Shown here piece after piece: positions 43,970 to 53,725 of a DNA stretch of 64,000 bases (the stretch's first letter is position 1; the number at the start of each line of letters is the position of its first letter). Origin of the DNA: Lachnospiraceae bacterium (GTDB taxonomy: Bacteria > Bacillota > Clostridia > Lachnospirales > Lachnospiraceae). The notes under the pieces were generated by a model. The model was given only the letters and a program-made list of their open reading frames with translations, did not search any database and had not been told where the DNA came from. The stretch covers positions 1 to 64,000 of the forward strand of contig CAJTDK010000013.1 in the NCBI GenBank assembly GCA_910575105.1, read 5' to 3'. The position numbers and the translations under genes are program-made.

Positions 43970-45286
43970 ATGAACAGACAAGAATATATGGAGATTCTTA
44001 GCGGGCAGATCCGCTGCAGGCAGGCGGTTCCTCTGGTGATTAAGGAACTGGAGGTACATATCGAGGAGCAGAAGGCGGATTTCCTGGCGGAGGGGATGCC
44101 GGAAAGTGAGGCGGAGGAAATGGCGGTTAAGGAGATGGGAGACCCGGTGGAGGTCGGCATCTGGATGGATGGAATCCACAGGCCGAAGATGAACTGGGGG
44201 ATTATCCTTCTCATCGGCCTGTTAAGCGCGGCGGGGCTTATGGCGTGGTACGGCTTAAATATCCGGGCCGCAGGAAGCGCAGGGCAGACGGCAGGCAGTA
44301 CCGGTTATTTGTTTATCCGGTATCTGGCTTACACGGCAGCAGGATTTCTGGCTATGGTGGGGATTTGCTACATGGATTACACCTGGTTTGCAGCAAGGGC
44401 GAAAAAGATCATGCTTGTATATTGCGGGGTGATTTTGTTCTACCTGTTCTTTATTGACTTTGGCCGGTTAGGAGACGTTTTTGCAGATGGAATCCGGGAT
44501 GCGGTGTGGCTGATGGCTTTTCTTTTTCTTCCGCTGTACTGCGGGGTGCTCTACAGCTACCGGGGCCAGGGGATTTTGGGGTTTGCTAAGGGCGCTGCGT
44601 GGATGATTCCCATCGTGGTATCTCAGTTGATTTACCGAAACAGGCTGGAGATGCTTATCTTTGTCTTCGTGCTGGCGGTGGTACTTTCTTATGCGGTGGG
44701 CACAGGGACGTTCTGCATCCCGGTGAAGCGCACGCTTTTGGGAATCTGGACTGCGGCTGCGCTTTTGTCGGCAGGGATCATGGGGACTGACGGGCTGACG
44801 AGCTATGGGATCATACCGGAAATGTACGGAGATTTCATGGCACACAGCCAGAGCATGCTGCGGGAAATCCTGGCAGGCAGCCGTGCTCTGGGAAGTGCAG
44901 GGGAAAACATGAGCATACAGGGAGAATTGCTGGAGGTTACCGAGATCTTTCCGGTGGGCAGCGAATTTTTGCTGACTTATACGGCGGTGCATTTCGGGAT
45001 ATTTGTATCTGCTGTGGCAATCCTGGTGACCGGGGCGCTGCTTCTTAGGCTTCTTTTGCTGTCGGTGAAGCAGAAGAACCGTCTGGGGAGACTTATGGGG
45101 TTTGGGTGCGGCATGATGCTTCTTGTACATGGAGCCGGATACGCGCTGGGGAATATGGGCGTTATCATGCCGGAGAAGGTGTACTGCCCGTTTGCCATGG
45201 ACAGACTGGGCGTGATCGTAACTTATGTGTTATTTGGAATTATGCTGAGTATCTACCGGTATCAGAACATATCGGAGGCATATTAG
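43970..45286 (+). CDS. Membrane protein: prefix domain plus FtsW/RodA-like body (copy 1)
   Basis: 438 residues; AAGGAGGGAG ahead of ATG 43970. Residues 1-75 are a cytoplasmic helical prefix (MEILSGQIRCRQAVPLVIKELEVHIEEQKADF and EMAVKEMGDPVEVG), the HAAS/permease-prefix domain usually found with PadR regulators. The rest has about nine hydrophobic segments with features of the SEDS family (FtsW/RodA/SpoVE), including a C-terminal YCPFAMDRLGVIVTYVLFGIMLSIYRYQN end. The canonical SEDS PFxSYGG motif is not conserved. Function unknown; possibly membrane stress or envelope-related. Confidence 0.65.
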   Translation: MNRQEYMEILSGQIRCRQAVPLVIKELEVHIEEQKADFLAEGMPESEAEEMAVKEMGDPVEVGIWMDGIHRPKMNWGIILLIGLLSAAGLMAWYGLNIRAAGSAGQTAGSTGYLFIRYLAYTAAGFLAMVGICYMDYTWFAARAKKIMLVYCGVILFYLFFIDFGRLGDVFADGIRDAVWLMAFLFLPLYCGVLYSYRGQGILGFAKGAAWMIPIVVSQLIYRNRLEMLIFVFVLAVVLSYAVGTGTFCIPVKRTLLGIWTAAALLSAGIMGTDGLTSYGIIPEMYGDFMAHSQSMLREILAGSRALGSAGENMSIQGELLEVTEIFPVGSEFLLTYTAVHFGIFVSAVAILVTGALLLRLLLLSVKQKNRLGRLMGFGCGMMLLVHGAGYALGNMGVIMPEKVYCPFAMDRLGVIVTYVLFGIMLSIYRYQNISEAY

Positions 45287-45309
45287 TATAAAAAAGGAGG
45301 TAATTAAAG

Positions 45310-45672
45310 ATGGCAGTTGATAAAAGTCTGGTTTCGGGGAGCACGTCGATGCTGATATTAAAGCTCTTATCGGAGAAGGATATGTACGGGTATGAGATGA
45401 TCGAGACCCTGAGGGAGAAATCGGAGAATGTGTTCGAGCTTAAAGCCGGGACACTTTACCCGCTCCTTCATTCTATGGAAGAAAAAGGATTTTTGGAGGC
45501 GTACGAACAGGAGGCAGTCGGGAAGGTACGCAAGTATTACCACCTGACGAAAGCCGGAAAAAAGCAGCTTAAGCTTAAGGCGCAGGAGTGGAAGGAGTAT
45601 TCCCATGCGGTGGTAAATGTTATGGGAGCTATGGGGGTTGACGGAGGGAGTGCATGTTATGGACAGGCGTAA
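45310..45672 (+). CDS. PadR family transcriptional regulator
   Basis: 120 residues; AAAAGGAGG precedes ATG 45310. Typical PadR winged helix: LKLLSEKDMYGYEMIETL, FELKAGTLYPLLHSMEEKGFLEAY, YYHLTKAGKKQLK. It lies between two prefix-SEDS-like membrane proteins and overlaps the second, as PadR genes often do with HAAS-domain partners. Its likely target is the dyad promoter at 42298. Confidence 0.9.
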   Translation: MAVDKSLVSGSTSMLILKLLSEKDMYGYEMIETLREKSENVFELKAGTLYPLLHSMEEKGFLEAYEQEAVGKVRKYYHLTKAGKKQLKLKAQEWKEYSHAVVNVMGAMGVDGGSACYGQA

Positions 45673-47035
45673 TTATCTGGAGATTTTGTCAGAACAGATC
45701 CGCTGTAAACGGGCGCTTCCCCTTGTGACGGGAGAGCTGGAAGTCCATATCGAGGAGCAGAAGGCGGATTTCATGACGGAAGGGATGACAGAACGGGAAG
45801 CGGAAGAAGCGGCCGTCCGGGAGATGGGCGACCCTGTTGCGGTGGGCGTGGAGATGGACCGGATCCACAGGCCGAAGATGAACTGGCGGCTGATCTTTGG
45901 GATCGGCGCCGTCAGCCTGCTGGGGATGGTGTTTTTGTGCATGCTTGATGTGGCTGTTGAATCGAAGGATATGCCGTTTTTTTATCTGGCGGGCCATTTG
46001 TTTTATCTGGTCATCGGGTACGGGGCGATGATCGTGATCTGTTACGTTGACTACACCTGGATCGCCCGGAGGGCGAAGGGGCTTCTGGTTGGATATATCC
46101 TGCTGCTGGTCGTGGGGACATCCGTCTTTGGAACGACAATTAATGGGGCGAGGTTTTTTGTGAATTTCTTTGGACTGGCGCAGGTCAATATCAATCAATG
46201 GATGCTCCTTTTGATCCCGCTGTGCTGCGCGGTGCTCTACAGCTACCGCGGGCAGAGCTTTTGGGGGCTGGTAAAGGGAGTCTTGTGGATGGCTCCTGTG
46301 GTTATTGCGCAGCTGATTTTCCGTGCGGCAGGGATCATCGTGCTGATTCCTGCGCTGGCGGTGATCCTGTCTGTGGCGGTCTGGAAAGGGTATTTTCAAG
46401 TGCATGTGGGAAAGACCCTTGCAGCAATCTGGGGCGTGACGGCTTTGTTTCCCTGCGGGCTGTGTCTGTGGCTTCTGCGCTCTGGCGCCGGGTATCAGAC
46501 GAGGCGGATCGAAGCTATGTTTAACCCGGGGAAATACGCGCAGGCGGAAGGCTACCAGCTCCATTCGCTGAGAAAACTGTTAGAAGGGAGCAGATTTATC
46601 GGAGAGGGGAAGAATTTTGCCGAGTACTCAGGCATGGTTCCGGACAACTCAAGCTTTGCGCTGGCCTATATCATGTCCTGTTTTGGCATACTGGCAGCAG
46701 TCTGTGTCATCAGCATGATCGCCATACTGGTGTTTAAGCTGACGGCCGTGACGGTCAGGCAGAAAAACCGGCTGGGATGCTTGATGGGCGCAGGGTGCGG
46801 CGTGACTATCGCTTTGCAGGCGGTCTGGTATGTGATGACGAATCTTGGGCTTGTGTTGGTTGGGCCTGTCTATTGCCCATTTATTACAAGAGGAGGCAGC
46901 GGGATGGTCATTACTTACATTCTGTGCGGGATCATGCTCAGTATATACCGGTATCAGAATGTGGCGGCGGAAGTGCCGTTGAAGAAAGATACTTTGCTGC
47001 ACTTTAAAGGCTTAAATAATATAAATCACAATTGA
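45659..47035 (+). CDS. Membrane protein: prefix domain plus FtsW/RodA-like body (copy 2)
   Basis: 458 residues from ATG 45659, which lies inside the PadR gene 12 bases after GGAGG. It parallels copy 1: prefix IRCKRALPLVTGELEVHIEEQKADF, EAAVREMGDPVAVGVEMD, then ~9 membrane segments. Its C-terminal region NLGLVLVGPVYCPFITRGGSGMVITYILCGIM is closer to the SEDS PF-x-GGSG signature than copy 1. The duplication must be old, as identity is moderate. Its role is unknown; coupling to PadR suggests signal-dependent expression. Confidence 0.65.
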   Translation: MDRRNYLEILSEQIRCKRALPLVTGELEVHIEEQKADFMTEGMTEREAEEAAVREMGDPVAVGVEMDRIHRPKMNWRLIFGIGAVSLLGMVFLCMLDVAVESKDMPFFYLAGHLFYLVIGYGAMIVICYVDYTWIARRAKGLLVGYILLLVVGTSVFGTTINGARFFVNFFGLAQVNINQWMLLLIPLCCAVLYSYRGQSFWGLVKGVLWMAPVVIAQLIFRAAGIIVLIPALAVILSVAVWKGYFQVHVGKTLAAIWGVTALFPCGLCLWLLRSGAGYQTRRIEAMFNPGKYAQAEGYQLHSLRKLLEGSRFIGEGKNFAEYSGMVPDNSSFALAYIMSCFGILAAVCVISMIAILVFKLTAVTVRQKNRLGCLMGAGCGVTIALQAVWYVMTNLGLVLVGPVYCPFITRGGSGMVITYILCGIMLSIYRYQNVAAEVPLKKDTLLHFKGLNNINHN

Positions 47036-47091
47036 AAAAATAGAACATATGTGCTAGAATCAAGTTATTATTGACGGATTGAAGAACAGAT

Positions 47092-47460
47092 ATGAGTGGA
47101 ATAAAAGTGATCGTTATTCCGGATGGAAAAATATGTGATTATATAAACGGCAAATTCCGTAATGATACCCCAGAGGAACATGTCAGGCAGACGATTGAAA
47201 AGCGTCTCGTTAATGAACATAAATATTCGCCGTCGCAGATTTTTATTGAATACACTTTACAGCTAGGCTCGCGAAAGCCCCGGGCAGATATCGTTATTTT
47301 TGATAAAGACTGCACCAGCCCGACACAGGAGAATGTCAAGCTTATCATCGAATGCAAAAAAGAGACTGTTGATGCCCGGAATGCAAAAGATAGTGTAGAA
47401 CAATTAAAGTCATATATGTCAGCGTGCCCGAATTGCGAGTGGGGGATGTGGACGAGTTGA
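47092..47460 (+). pseudogene. HsdR N-terminal-type nuclease domain fragment
   Basis: 122 codons matching the type I restriction enzyme R protein N-terminal domain: VRQTIEKRLVNEHKYSPSQIFIEYTLQLG, then the nuclease motif PRADIVIFD...LIIECKKE (D...ExK) and a C-terminal CEWGMWTS. Full HsdR has a helicase after this, or the domain is part of a methylase-linked protein. Here the sequence joins directly to an HsdS-like piece in another frame, so it is a deletion remnant, though the nuclease domain itself looks whole. Confidence 0.55.
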
Positions 47461-47461
47461 A

Positions 47462-47709
47462 GATTCTAGAGTTAGTAAAGCTGTCATTTTAACAGGCAGA
47501 TTTAAGCGTATATATGTAGAAGAGGGATATGGACGTGTATTTATTGGCGGAAAGCAGCTCGGAGAATTGGACCCGTCTAATAAAAAATATTTATCGCCTG
47601 TACATCATGGGAATAGAATTTCCGAACAATTAGAGCTGCATGAAGACATGACGCTGATAACCTGCAGCGGTACGATTGGGAAAGTTACTTTAGTTGGGAG
47701 GCAGTGGAT
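47462..47709 (+). pseudogene. Type I specificity-subunit-like (HsdS) fragment
   Basis: The frame 47462-47709 encodes SKAVILTGRFKRIYVEEGYG, FIGGKQLGELDPSNKKYLSP and LELHEDMTLITCSGTIGKVTLVGRQW, a typical half target-recognition domain with the TCSGTIGKV strand. It has no start of its own and stops matching at the Trp near 47707, where the convergent ATPase gene begins. A fragment of a lost restriction-modification system. Confidence 0.6.
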
Positions 47710-47723
47710 CACACCACTGCCTC
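47698..47723. other. Perfect hairpin at the junction with the ATPase gene
   Basis: GAGGCAGTGG (47698-47707) pairs exactly with CCACTGCCTC (47714-47723). It includes the ATPase stop codon and the end of HsdS homology. There is no T run, so it may mark a recombination boundary rather than a terminator. Confidence 0.5.
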
Positions 47724-49295
47724 TATCAGTATATGGCCATTCAGCTGAATCTCCTTCACGCCAGTCTGTTTTTTCTTTTCATAATTGAAGCTGAGCATAT
47801 AGCCCTTCTGCAGATGATAATACTCCAGATAGTCAAGAAGCTGCTCCTCGCCTCTTGTGTGGTATGCATTTCCACGCCAGACCTTAAGCTCCACGATGAA
47901 CTGTTCCTCGCCGTAGTCAATGATGATGCCTGTGCGCTCCGTATCGCGGGTGCAGGATTCGATATAATAATTTCCTCCTCCGTTGATGATCGGCTTCAGG
48001 TACAGCAAAAATAGCTTGCGTCCCTCCTCTTCGTAAAAGGTCTTGTCCTTATCCCCGTAAAGCTCATCAAAATGCACCGTGAACCGTTCAAGGATCAACT
48101 GCATATTCAGCCGTCCGCCTGAGATGAACTGGCTTTTGCTCTGGAGGGCGGCCTTGTACAGATCGGTATTCTGCATATCCGTCGTTGTGAGGAAATAGTT
48201 GTACACCCTTGTCTCAAATATTCTGTTGGCGATCACGACCTTATTATCCACGATCTTGATAAAACCGAACATAAGTGCCATGTCGATCAGGCTGTCGTCC
48301 GGATTGTATACGATATTCTGCCCGTAGAACAGCAGGGCGTGCAGGGTGGATTTAAGCTCCGGATAGTCTCGGAGCTTTCCGATTACCGATTCAAACAGCG
48401 GCGTCTTCTCGGCCAGCAGCATATTCACCGCTTCGGAGATGCCTCTTTTTGTCCAGACACTGCTCCTGTCCGGGAATCCGGGCCTTCCTGCCGTCTGTTC
48501 ATCCAGCAGCTTGCACAGCTTTGAGACGAGGAACGGATAGCCGGAAGTGTAGTCATAGAGAAGCTCTGCGATCTTTGCGGTGTCCATCCCGGTGTGGTAA
48601 TCCTGCTCATATTCATCCAGCATCCCCTGGATATCTTCTGCGGAAAAATTCAGGTCGATCAGGAAGTCAGCAGCGATGTTCCATGGGCTGTTCGCCTTGT
48701 GCCCGTCATTGGTCACAAATTTCCTCTTCATATTCTGGATATCATAAACGCCCGTAAGGATGACGGAATGGAAGGCCGCCTTTTTCTTCTGGATATAATA
48801 ACCCCGAAGCTGGGTGAGGAAATCAAGGAATACCTGGTTGTTGGCCGCACTGTCGATCTCGTCGATCATCAGCACGATCCGCCTTGCGGAGAGCTCGCAC
48901 CACTTGCTCAGGCAGCGGAACAGCCGGGAAAGACGCGCGTTTTCCAGCCTGCCGCCGGCAAACTGTTTCAGCCGGTTTTCAATCTCCGCCGGAAGATCAT
49001 CTGTACCGCAGACGGAATCTAAGATCTCCCCGGAAAATGCTTCCACAAAGGTGTGCTCGTTTTCAAAATCTGCCGAGCTGAGCAGTTGGAAGTCAAGGTT
49101 AATGACGATATAGTCTTCTTGCAGATATTTTTCCAATGCGTGCAAGGTTGTAGTCTTTCCGTACTGGCGTGCGCGGTTGATCGTAAAATACTGGCCCTTG
49201 TCCACCATCTGGCCGATGGCCTTAAGCCTGGAGCTGATATCGACCATATAGTGGATCTCGGGGTTGCAGTCAGCATTTATATTGAATGTTTTCAT
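47709..49295 (-). CDS. AAA ATPase with C-terminal PD-(D/E)XK nuclease-like domain
   Basis: 528 residues; AAAGGAG lies ten bases before ATG 49295. The N-terminal AAA domain has a variant P-loop NRARQYGKTTTL, Walker B IVLMIDEID and a SVILTGV sensor. The C-terminal ~120 residues form a PD-(D/E)XK fold (TGIIIDYGEEQFIVELKVWRGN, then GEEQLLDYLEYYHLQKGYML). This is the large AAA-ATPase-like/DUF1703-type family of gut bacteria, with no settled function; defence or DNA repair roles are guesses. It is convergent with the restriction fragments. Confidence 0.75.
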   Translation of the reverse strand: MKTFNINADCNPEIHYMVDISSRLKAIGQMVDKGQYFTINRARQYGKTTTLHALEKYLQEDYIVINLDFQLLSSADFENEHTFVEAFSGEILDSVCGTDDLPAEIENRLKQFAGGRLENARLSRLFRCLSKWCELSARRIVLMIDEIDSAANNQVFLDFLTQLRGYYIQKKKAAFHSVILTGVYDIQNMKRKFVTNDGHKANSPWNIAADFLIDLNFSAEDIQGMLDEYEQDYHTGMDTAKIAELLYDYTSGYPFLVSKLCKLLDEQTAGRPGFPDRSSVWTKRGISEAVNMLLAEKTPLFESVIGKLRDYPELKSTLHALLFYGQNIVYNPDDSLIDMALMFGFIKIVDNKVVIANRIFETRVYNYFLTTTDMQNTDLYKAALQSKSQFISGGRLNMQLILERFTVHFDELYGDKDKTFYEEEGRKLFLLYLKPIINGGGNYYIESCTRDTERTGIIIDYGEEQFIVELKVWRGNAYHTRGEEQLLDYLEYYHLQKGYMLSFNYEKKKQTGVKEIQLNGHILIEAVV

Positions 49296-49460
49296 GAGCG
49301 GACATCTCCTTTCGTCTCGTGCCAATCTCTGTATGTTTTGCGATATTCTAGTGCCGCATTTATCTGTTGCTGGTCATTCCGTGATCAGTAACATTTATTT
49401 TACTATAATATGGCGGATTTTTCAATAGAACGAGAATTTTCAAGAAAATAGGCAATAAAA

Positions 49461-49577
49461 TTGTACACATACAACTATGGCGACAAGTAAATATCAAGTT
49501 TTAAATTTGCACAAAAAGTTGTACTCATATTTGTGACATATTACGTCTTGAAAATCAAAAATTTGTACAGTACAATA
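49461..49577 (+). promoter_or_regulatory. Promoter and AraR-type operators of the sugar ABC transporter
   Basis: -35 TTGAAA (49548-49553), 17-base spacer, -10 TACAAT (49571-49576). TTGTACAGTACAA (49563-49575) is a perfect dyad over the -10, and close to the ATTTGTACGTACAAAT box of Bacillus AraR. A second dyad TTGTACACATACAA lies at 49461-49474 and a half site TTGTAC at 49519. Repression by the AraR-like protein downstream is inferred. Confidence 0.7.
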
Positions 49578-49633
49578 TTTATATCAAATAAAGATGTTTG
49601 AAAGAAAAAAGCATCAAAAAGGAGGTAGAAAGG

Positions 49634-50737
49634 ATGAAAAAAAGGATTCTCAGCGTGGCTCTTATTGCGGTCATGATGCTTTCTTTCACACTTGCAGGAT
49701 GTGGAAGCGATAGTTTGAGTGACGGTGGGGAAAAACAGGGAGGAACAGGGAGAAAGGTCGGTGTGGCCATGCCGACGCAGAGTTCGGAAAGGTGGATTAA
49801 GGACGGCAGCAATATGAAAGAAAGGCTGGAGGAGATGGGATACGAGGTGTTCCTTCAGTATGCAGAGGATGATGTACAGGTACAACTTGCGCAGATCGAG
49901 ACGATGATCGCTAAGGACGTGGACTGCCTGGTAGTGGCGGCAGTAGATTCCTCCGCCCTGATCAACGCTTTGCAGACAGCCAGAGATGTAGGCATTCCGG
50001 TCATTTCCTACGACCGTCTTCTGATGAACACTGATGCGGTCAGCTATTACGCATCCTTTGACAATGAAGGAGTCGGAAGGAAGATCGGGGAATACATCGA
50101 GGAGAAGGCCGGCCTCAAGGACGCGAAGGAACCGCAGACTATCGAGTTTTTCATGGGATCGCCTGATGATAACAACGCAGTCCTTTTATACAAAGGCGTG
50201 ATGAGCGTGCTGCAGAAATACCTGGACGACGGGACCCTGGTATGCAAGTCAGGGAGGACGTCTTTTGACGATACTTGTATCCTGAGATGGTCCCAGGAGG
50301 TAGCGCTGCAGAACTGCGAAAATTATCTGTCGGGCTTCTATTCGGATGACAAACTGGACATCTGCTGCTCCGCATTTGACGGATTTGCCTACGGGATCAA
50401 GGCGGCGCTTGAGGCAGCCGGATATACGGAAGAGGATTGGCCGATCATCACCGGGCAGGACGCGGAGGTCATGGCGGTAAAGAATATTATCGAGGGCAAG
50501 CAGACGGCCACGATCTTCAAGGACACCGGGCTCCTCGCTGAAAAGTGCGCGGGCATGGTGAAGGCGGTCAGCGAAGGCAGCGAGCCGGAGATCAATGATA
50601 CGGAAACCTATGATAACGGGAAGATGGTCGTACCTTCCTATCTGTGCGAGCCATTGTCACTGGATAAAGAGAATTATAAAGAGCTGGTCGTCGACAGCGG
50701 CTATTATAAAGAAGAAGAGATCATGAATGCAGAATAA
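49634..50737 (+). CDS. chvE: Multiple-sugar ABC transporter substrate-binding lipoprotein
   Basis: 367 residues; AAGGAGG precedes ATG 49634. Lipobox TLAGC (Cys23). The mature part is a type-1 periplasmic-binding fold of the CUT2/ChvE group: VGVAMPTQSSERWIKDG, VDCLVVAAVDSSALINAL, ISYDRLLMNTDAVSYYASFDNEGVG, and a C-terminal VPSYLCEPLSLDKENY. ChvE-type proteins bind xylose, arabinose, glucose or galactose. It begins an operon with ATPase and permease. The symbol is a family name; the sugar is inferred. Confidence 0.85.
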   Translation: MKKRILSVALIAVMMLSFTLAGCGSDSLSDGGEKQGGTGRKVGVAMPTQSSERWIKDGSNMKERLEEMGYEVFLQYAEDDVQVQLAQIETMIAKDVDCLVVAAVDSSALINALQTARDVGIPVISYDRLLMNTDAVSYYASFDNEGVGRKIGEYIEEKAGLKDAKEPQTIEFFMGSPDDNNAVLLYKGVMSVLQKYLDDGTLVCKSGRTSFDDTCILRWSQEVALQNCENYLSGFYSDDKLDICCSAFDGFAYGIKAALEAAGYTEEDWPIITGQDAEVMAVKNIIEGKQTATIFKDTGLLAEKCAGMVKAVSEGSEPEINDTETYDNGKMVVPSYLCEPLSLDKENYKELVVDSGYYKEEEIMNAE

Positions 50738-50755
50738 AGGAAAGGAGTTGAAAAA

Positions 50756-52309
50756 ATGTCTGATTATATTCTGGAGATGAACCATATTGTCAAAGACTTT
50801 TCGGGCGTAAAAGCATTGAATGATGTCAACCTGAAGGTAAAGCGCGGCGAGATCCATGCACTCTGCGGCGAGAACGGCGCCGGGAAATCAACGCTGATGA
50901 ACGTGCTGTCCGGAATCTATCCGTTTGGTACATACACTGGGGATATCGTATACAACGGGGAAGTGGTCAAGAACCGCAACATTAAAGACAGTGAGAAAAA
51001 AGGGATCGTCATTATCCATCAGGAGCTGGCGCTAAGCCCCTATCTGTCAGTCGCGGAAAATGTATTTCTGGGCAATGAGCAGATGACCATAAAGGGGGTC
51101 ATTGACTGGACGCAGACCCGCAACAAGGCTCAGGAGATGCTGGAGAAAGTAGGACTTGGCAGTGAGAACCTGGACGCGCCGGTCAACACCTTAGGCGTCG
51201 GCAAGCAGCAGCTTATTGAGATCGCGAAGGCGCTGGCGAAAAAGGTAGACCTGCTGATCTTAGATGAGCCTACGGCCGCCCTCAATGACGAGGAGAGCGC
51301 CCAGCTTTTAGAGATCATGCTCAAACTAAAGAAGCAGGGGATCACCAGCATCATCATTTCCCATAAGCTCAATGAGATCAGCTATGTGGCGGACGCTATT
51401 ACCGTTATCCGCGACGGGCAGACCATCGAGACACTGACCAAGGGCGCGGATGATTTTTCCGAGGATCGAATCATCAAGGGGATGGTCGGCCGTGAGCTTA
51501 CGAACCGCTATCCGGAGCGCGTAGACTGCCCTATAGGCGATGTGGTGTTGGAGGTGAAGGACTGGAATGTATACCATCCGGAGGATCCCCACCGCCAGGT
51601 GCTTAAGAATATCAATATCAAAGTGCGTGCAGGCGAAGTGGTAGGGCTTGCGGGACTGATGGGCGCCGGGAGGACGGAATTTGCCATGAGCTTATTCGGG
51701 CAGCAGTACGGGCAGAAGATCTCCGGGGAGATCCTGATGCACGGCAGGCAAGTGAAGATAAAGAGCGTGAAGGATGCCATCGACCATAAGATTGCCTACA
51801 CCTCCGAGGATCGGAAAAATTACGGGCTTATCCTTTTTAATGACATCAAGTGGAACATGTCGCTGGCCGCCCTTAGAAGCTACTTCTCTCAGAATGGTGT
51901 GGTGGACGCCAACAAGGAGGTTATGGAGGCCGAAAAATACAAAGAGCTGATCAACATCAAATCCAATTCCGTACATCAGGCGGTGGGAAGCCTGTCGGGA
52001 GGAAATCAGCAGAAGGTGATCCTGGCAAAATGGATGCTCACAGAGCCGGACGTACTGATCTTAGATGAGCCAACCCGCGGTATCGACGTGGGCGCCAAAT
52101 ATGAGATATACTGCGCGATCAACGATCTGGCAAAGTCCGGTAAGGCGGTCATCGTCATATCCTCCGAGATGCCGGAGATCCTTGGCACCTGCGACCGGAC
52201 CTATGTGCTCAATGAAGGCCGGATCGCCGGTGAGATCGATAGAGAGAACTTATCTCAGGAAAGAATTATGAAATGCATTATGCAGGATAATAACAGGAAA
52301 GGGGAATAA
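50756..52309 (+). CDS. mmsA: Sugar ABC transporter ATPase (CUT2, double cassette)
   Basis: 517 residues with two ATP-binding domains. Domain 1: [24 protein letters not shown] and a [16 protein letters not shown] signature region. Domain 2: [12 protein letters not shown] (degenerate Walker A), [27 protein letters not shown]. This two-cassette form is typical of XylG/RbsA/MmsA proteins that power pentose and hexose uptake. AAAGGAAAGGAG precedes ATG 50756, 19 bases after the previous gene. Confidence 0.9.
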   Translation: MSDYILEMNHIVKDFSGVKALNDVNLKVKRGEIHALCGENGAGKSTLMNVLSGIYPFGTYTGDIVYNGEVVKNRNIKDSEKKGIVIIHQELALSPYLSVAENVFLGNEQMTIKGVIDWTQTRNKAQEMLEKVGLGSENLDAPVNTLGVGKQQLIEIAKALAKKVDLLILDEPTAALNDEESAQLLEIMLKLKKQGITSIIISHKLNEISYVADAITVIRDGQTIETLTKGADDFSEDRIIKGMVGRELTNRYPERVDCPIGDVVLEVKDWNVYHPEDPHRQVLKNINIKVRAGEVVGLAGLMGAGRTEFAMSLFGQQYGQKISGEILMHGRQVKIKSVKDAIDHKIAYTSEDRKNYGLILFNDIKWNMSLAALRSYFSQNGVVDANKEVMEAEKYKELINIKSNSVHQAVGSLSGGNQQKVILAKWMLTEPDVLILDEPTRGIDVGAKYEIYCAINDLAKSGKAVIVISSEMPEILGTCDRTYVLNEGRIAGEIDRENLSQERIMKCIMQDNNRKGE

Positions 52310-52311
52310 CA

Positions 52312-53481
52312 ATGGAAAAGAAAAAAACGGTAAATCTTAGTTTAAAGCAATACGGCATGGTCTTTGCGATGCTGATCATCTTTATTATATTCTACGCACT
52401 GACCGGAGGCGTCAATGCTACGCCGATGAACATGAACAACCTGATCATGCAGAACAGTTATGTTATTATCCTGGCGACTGGTATGCTGCTGTGTGTACTG
52501 ACCGGTAACGTAGACTTAGGCGTCGGCTCCTACGTGGCGCTGTGCGGCGCGGTTGCGGCAAAGCTGATTGTAGAGCAGAATATGAATATCGTACTCGCAT
52601 TTATCATCACGATTCTGGTGGGCGTTGCATTCGGCGCGTTCAACGGCTTTTTCATCGCCTATTTAGGCATACCGCCGTTCGTTGTGACACTGGCGGGCAT
52701 GCTGATCGGCCGCGGACTTACCTACACGCTGCTGGAATCTAAGACGGTCGGCCCGCTTCCGGGAGCCTATGTGAAGGTTGGGGCAGGGTTCTTCCTGACC
52801 AATAAGATTGAGTTCGGGTCCGGCACACTCGACCTGATCACTATCCTCGTAGCAGTAATCGCGACTGTCCTGGTGCTGGGCGCAGAATACCGGACCATTA
52901 AGACACAGCAGAAATACGGCTTTGCCATGGTCCCTACATGGCAGACGGCGATCAAGCTGGTTGCTACCCTGGGCATTCTCTGGTTTTTCTTCTTTAAGAT
53001 TGCCGCGTACAACGGTATCCCGATCATTCTGATCCTTATGGCAGTGATCGTGGGCGTTTACCACTTTATCACGAGCAAGACTGTTGCCGGGCGTCAGGTG
53101 TACGCGCTGGGCGGCAATGAGAAGGCTGCAAGGCTTTCTGGTATTGACACGAAGAAGGTGTATTTCTGGGTATATACCAATATGGGCTTTCTTGCCGCTA
53201 TCGCAGGTATTGTGCTGTCAGCAAGAAATGCCTCTGCCACACCGAAGGCCGGCGACGGCTTCGAGCTTGACGCGATCGCTGCCTGCTATATCGGTGGGGC
53301 TGCCGCATCAGGCGGTGTGGGTACGATAGTCGGAGCAGTGATCGGAGCATTTGTTATGGGCATATTAAATAACGGTATGTTCCTGATCGGATTACCCACA
53401 GATCTTCAGAAGGTGGTAAAGGGACTTGTCCTTCTCGGAGCAGTTACCTTTGACGTATTATCAAGCAAAAAGAAAAATTAA
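52312..53481 (+). CDS. mmsB: Sugar ABC transporter permease (CUT2)
   Basis: 389 residues with about ten membrane helices. It shows the BPD_transp_2 features: GNVDLGVGSYVALCGAVAAKL, FGAFNGFFIAYLGIPPFVVTLAGMLIGRGL, and GGNEKAARLSGIDTKKVYFWVY, ending in a GGAAASGGVGTIVGAVIGAFVMGIL region. Starts two bases after the ATPase gene. XylH/MmsB-type. Confidence 0.9.
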   Translation: MEKKKTVNLSLKQYGMVFAMLIIFIIFYALTGGVNATPMNMNNLIMQNSYVIILATGMLLCVLTGNVDLGVGSYVALCGAVAAKLIVEQNMNIVLAFIITILVGVAFGAFNGFFIAYLGIPPFVVTLAGMLIGRGLTYTLLESKTVGPLPGAYVKVGAGFFLTNKIEFGSGTLDLITILVAVIATVLVLGAEYRTIKTQQKYGFAMVPTWQTAIKLVATLGILWFFFFKIAAYNGIPIILILMAVIVGVYHFITSKTVAGRQVYALGGNEKAARLSGIDTKKVYFWVYTNMGFLAAIAGIVLSARNASATPKAGDGFELDAIAACYIGGAAASGGVGTIVGAVIGAFVMGILNNGMFLIGLPTDLQKVVKGLVLLGAVTFDVLSSKKKN

Positions 53482-53497
53482 CTGGATACTGGATATT

Positions 53498-53540
53498 AGC
53501 TGCCGGCTGTTGCCCGTATGGGAACAGCCGGCAGCTTTTT
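53498..53540 (+). terminator. Terminator after the sugar transporter operon
   Basis: AGCTGCCGGCTGTT pairs perfectly with AACAGCCGGCAGCT over an 11-base loop, followed by TTTTTC. Confidence 0.95.
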
Positions 53541-53725
53541 CTATACGCCGCATGGTGTGTTTTTGTGGGATGAAGCGTCTTTGGAGGATGCGGGAATATG
53601 TATATCTACACAAAGCTTGTATATGTTTTTTGGTACATTTTACGGATTGTAAAAGGTAAAGTTGTATTGTATATTAAGGAATAGTTGTTTGGTATGCATT
53701 ACAATTAAAGTTTGGAGGCGGATAT

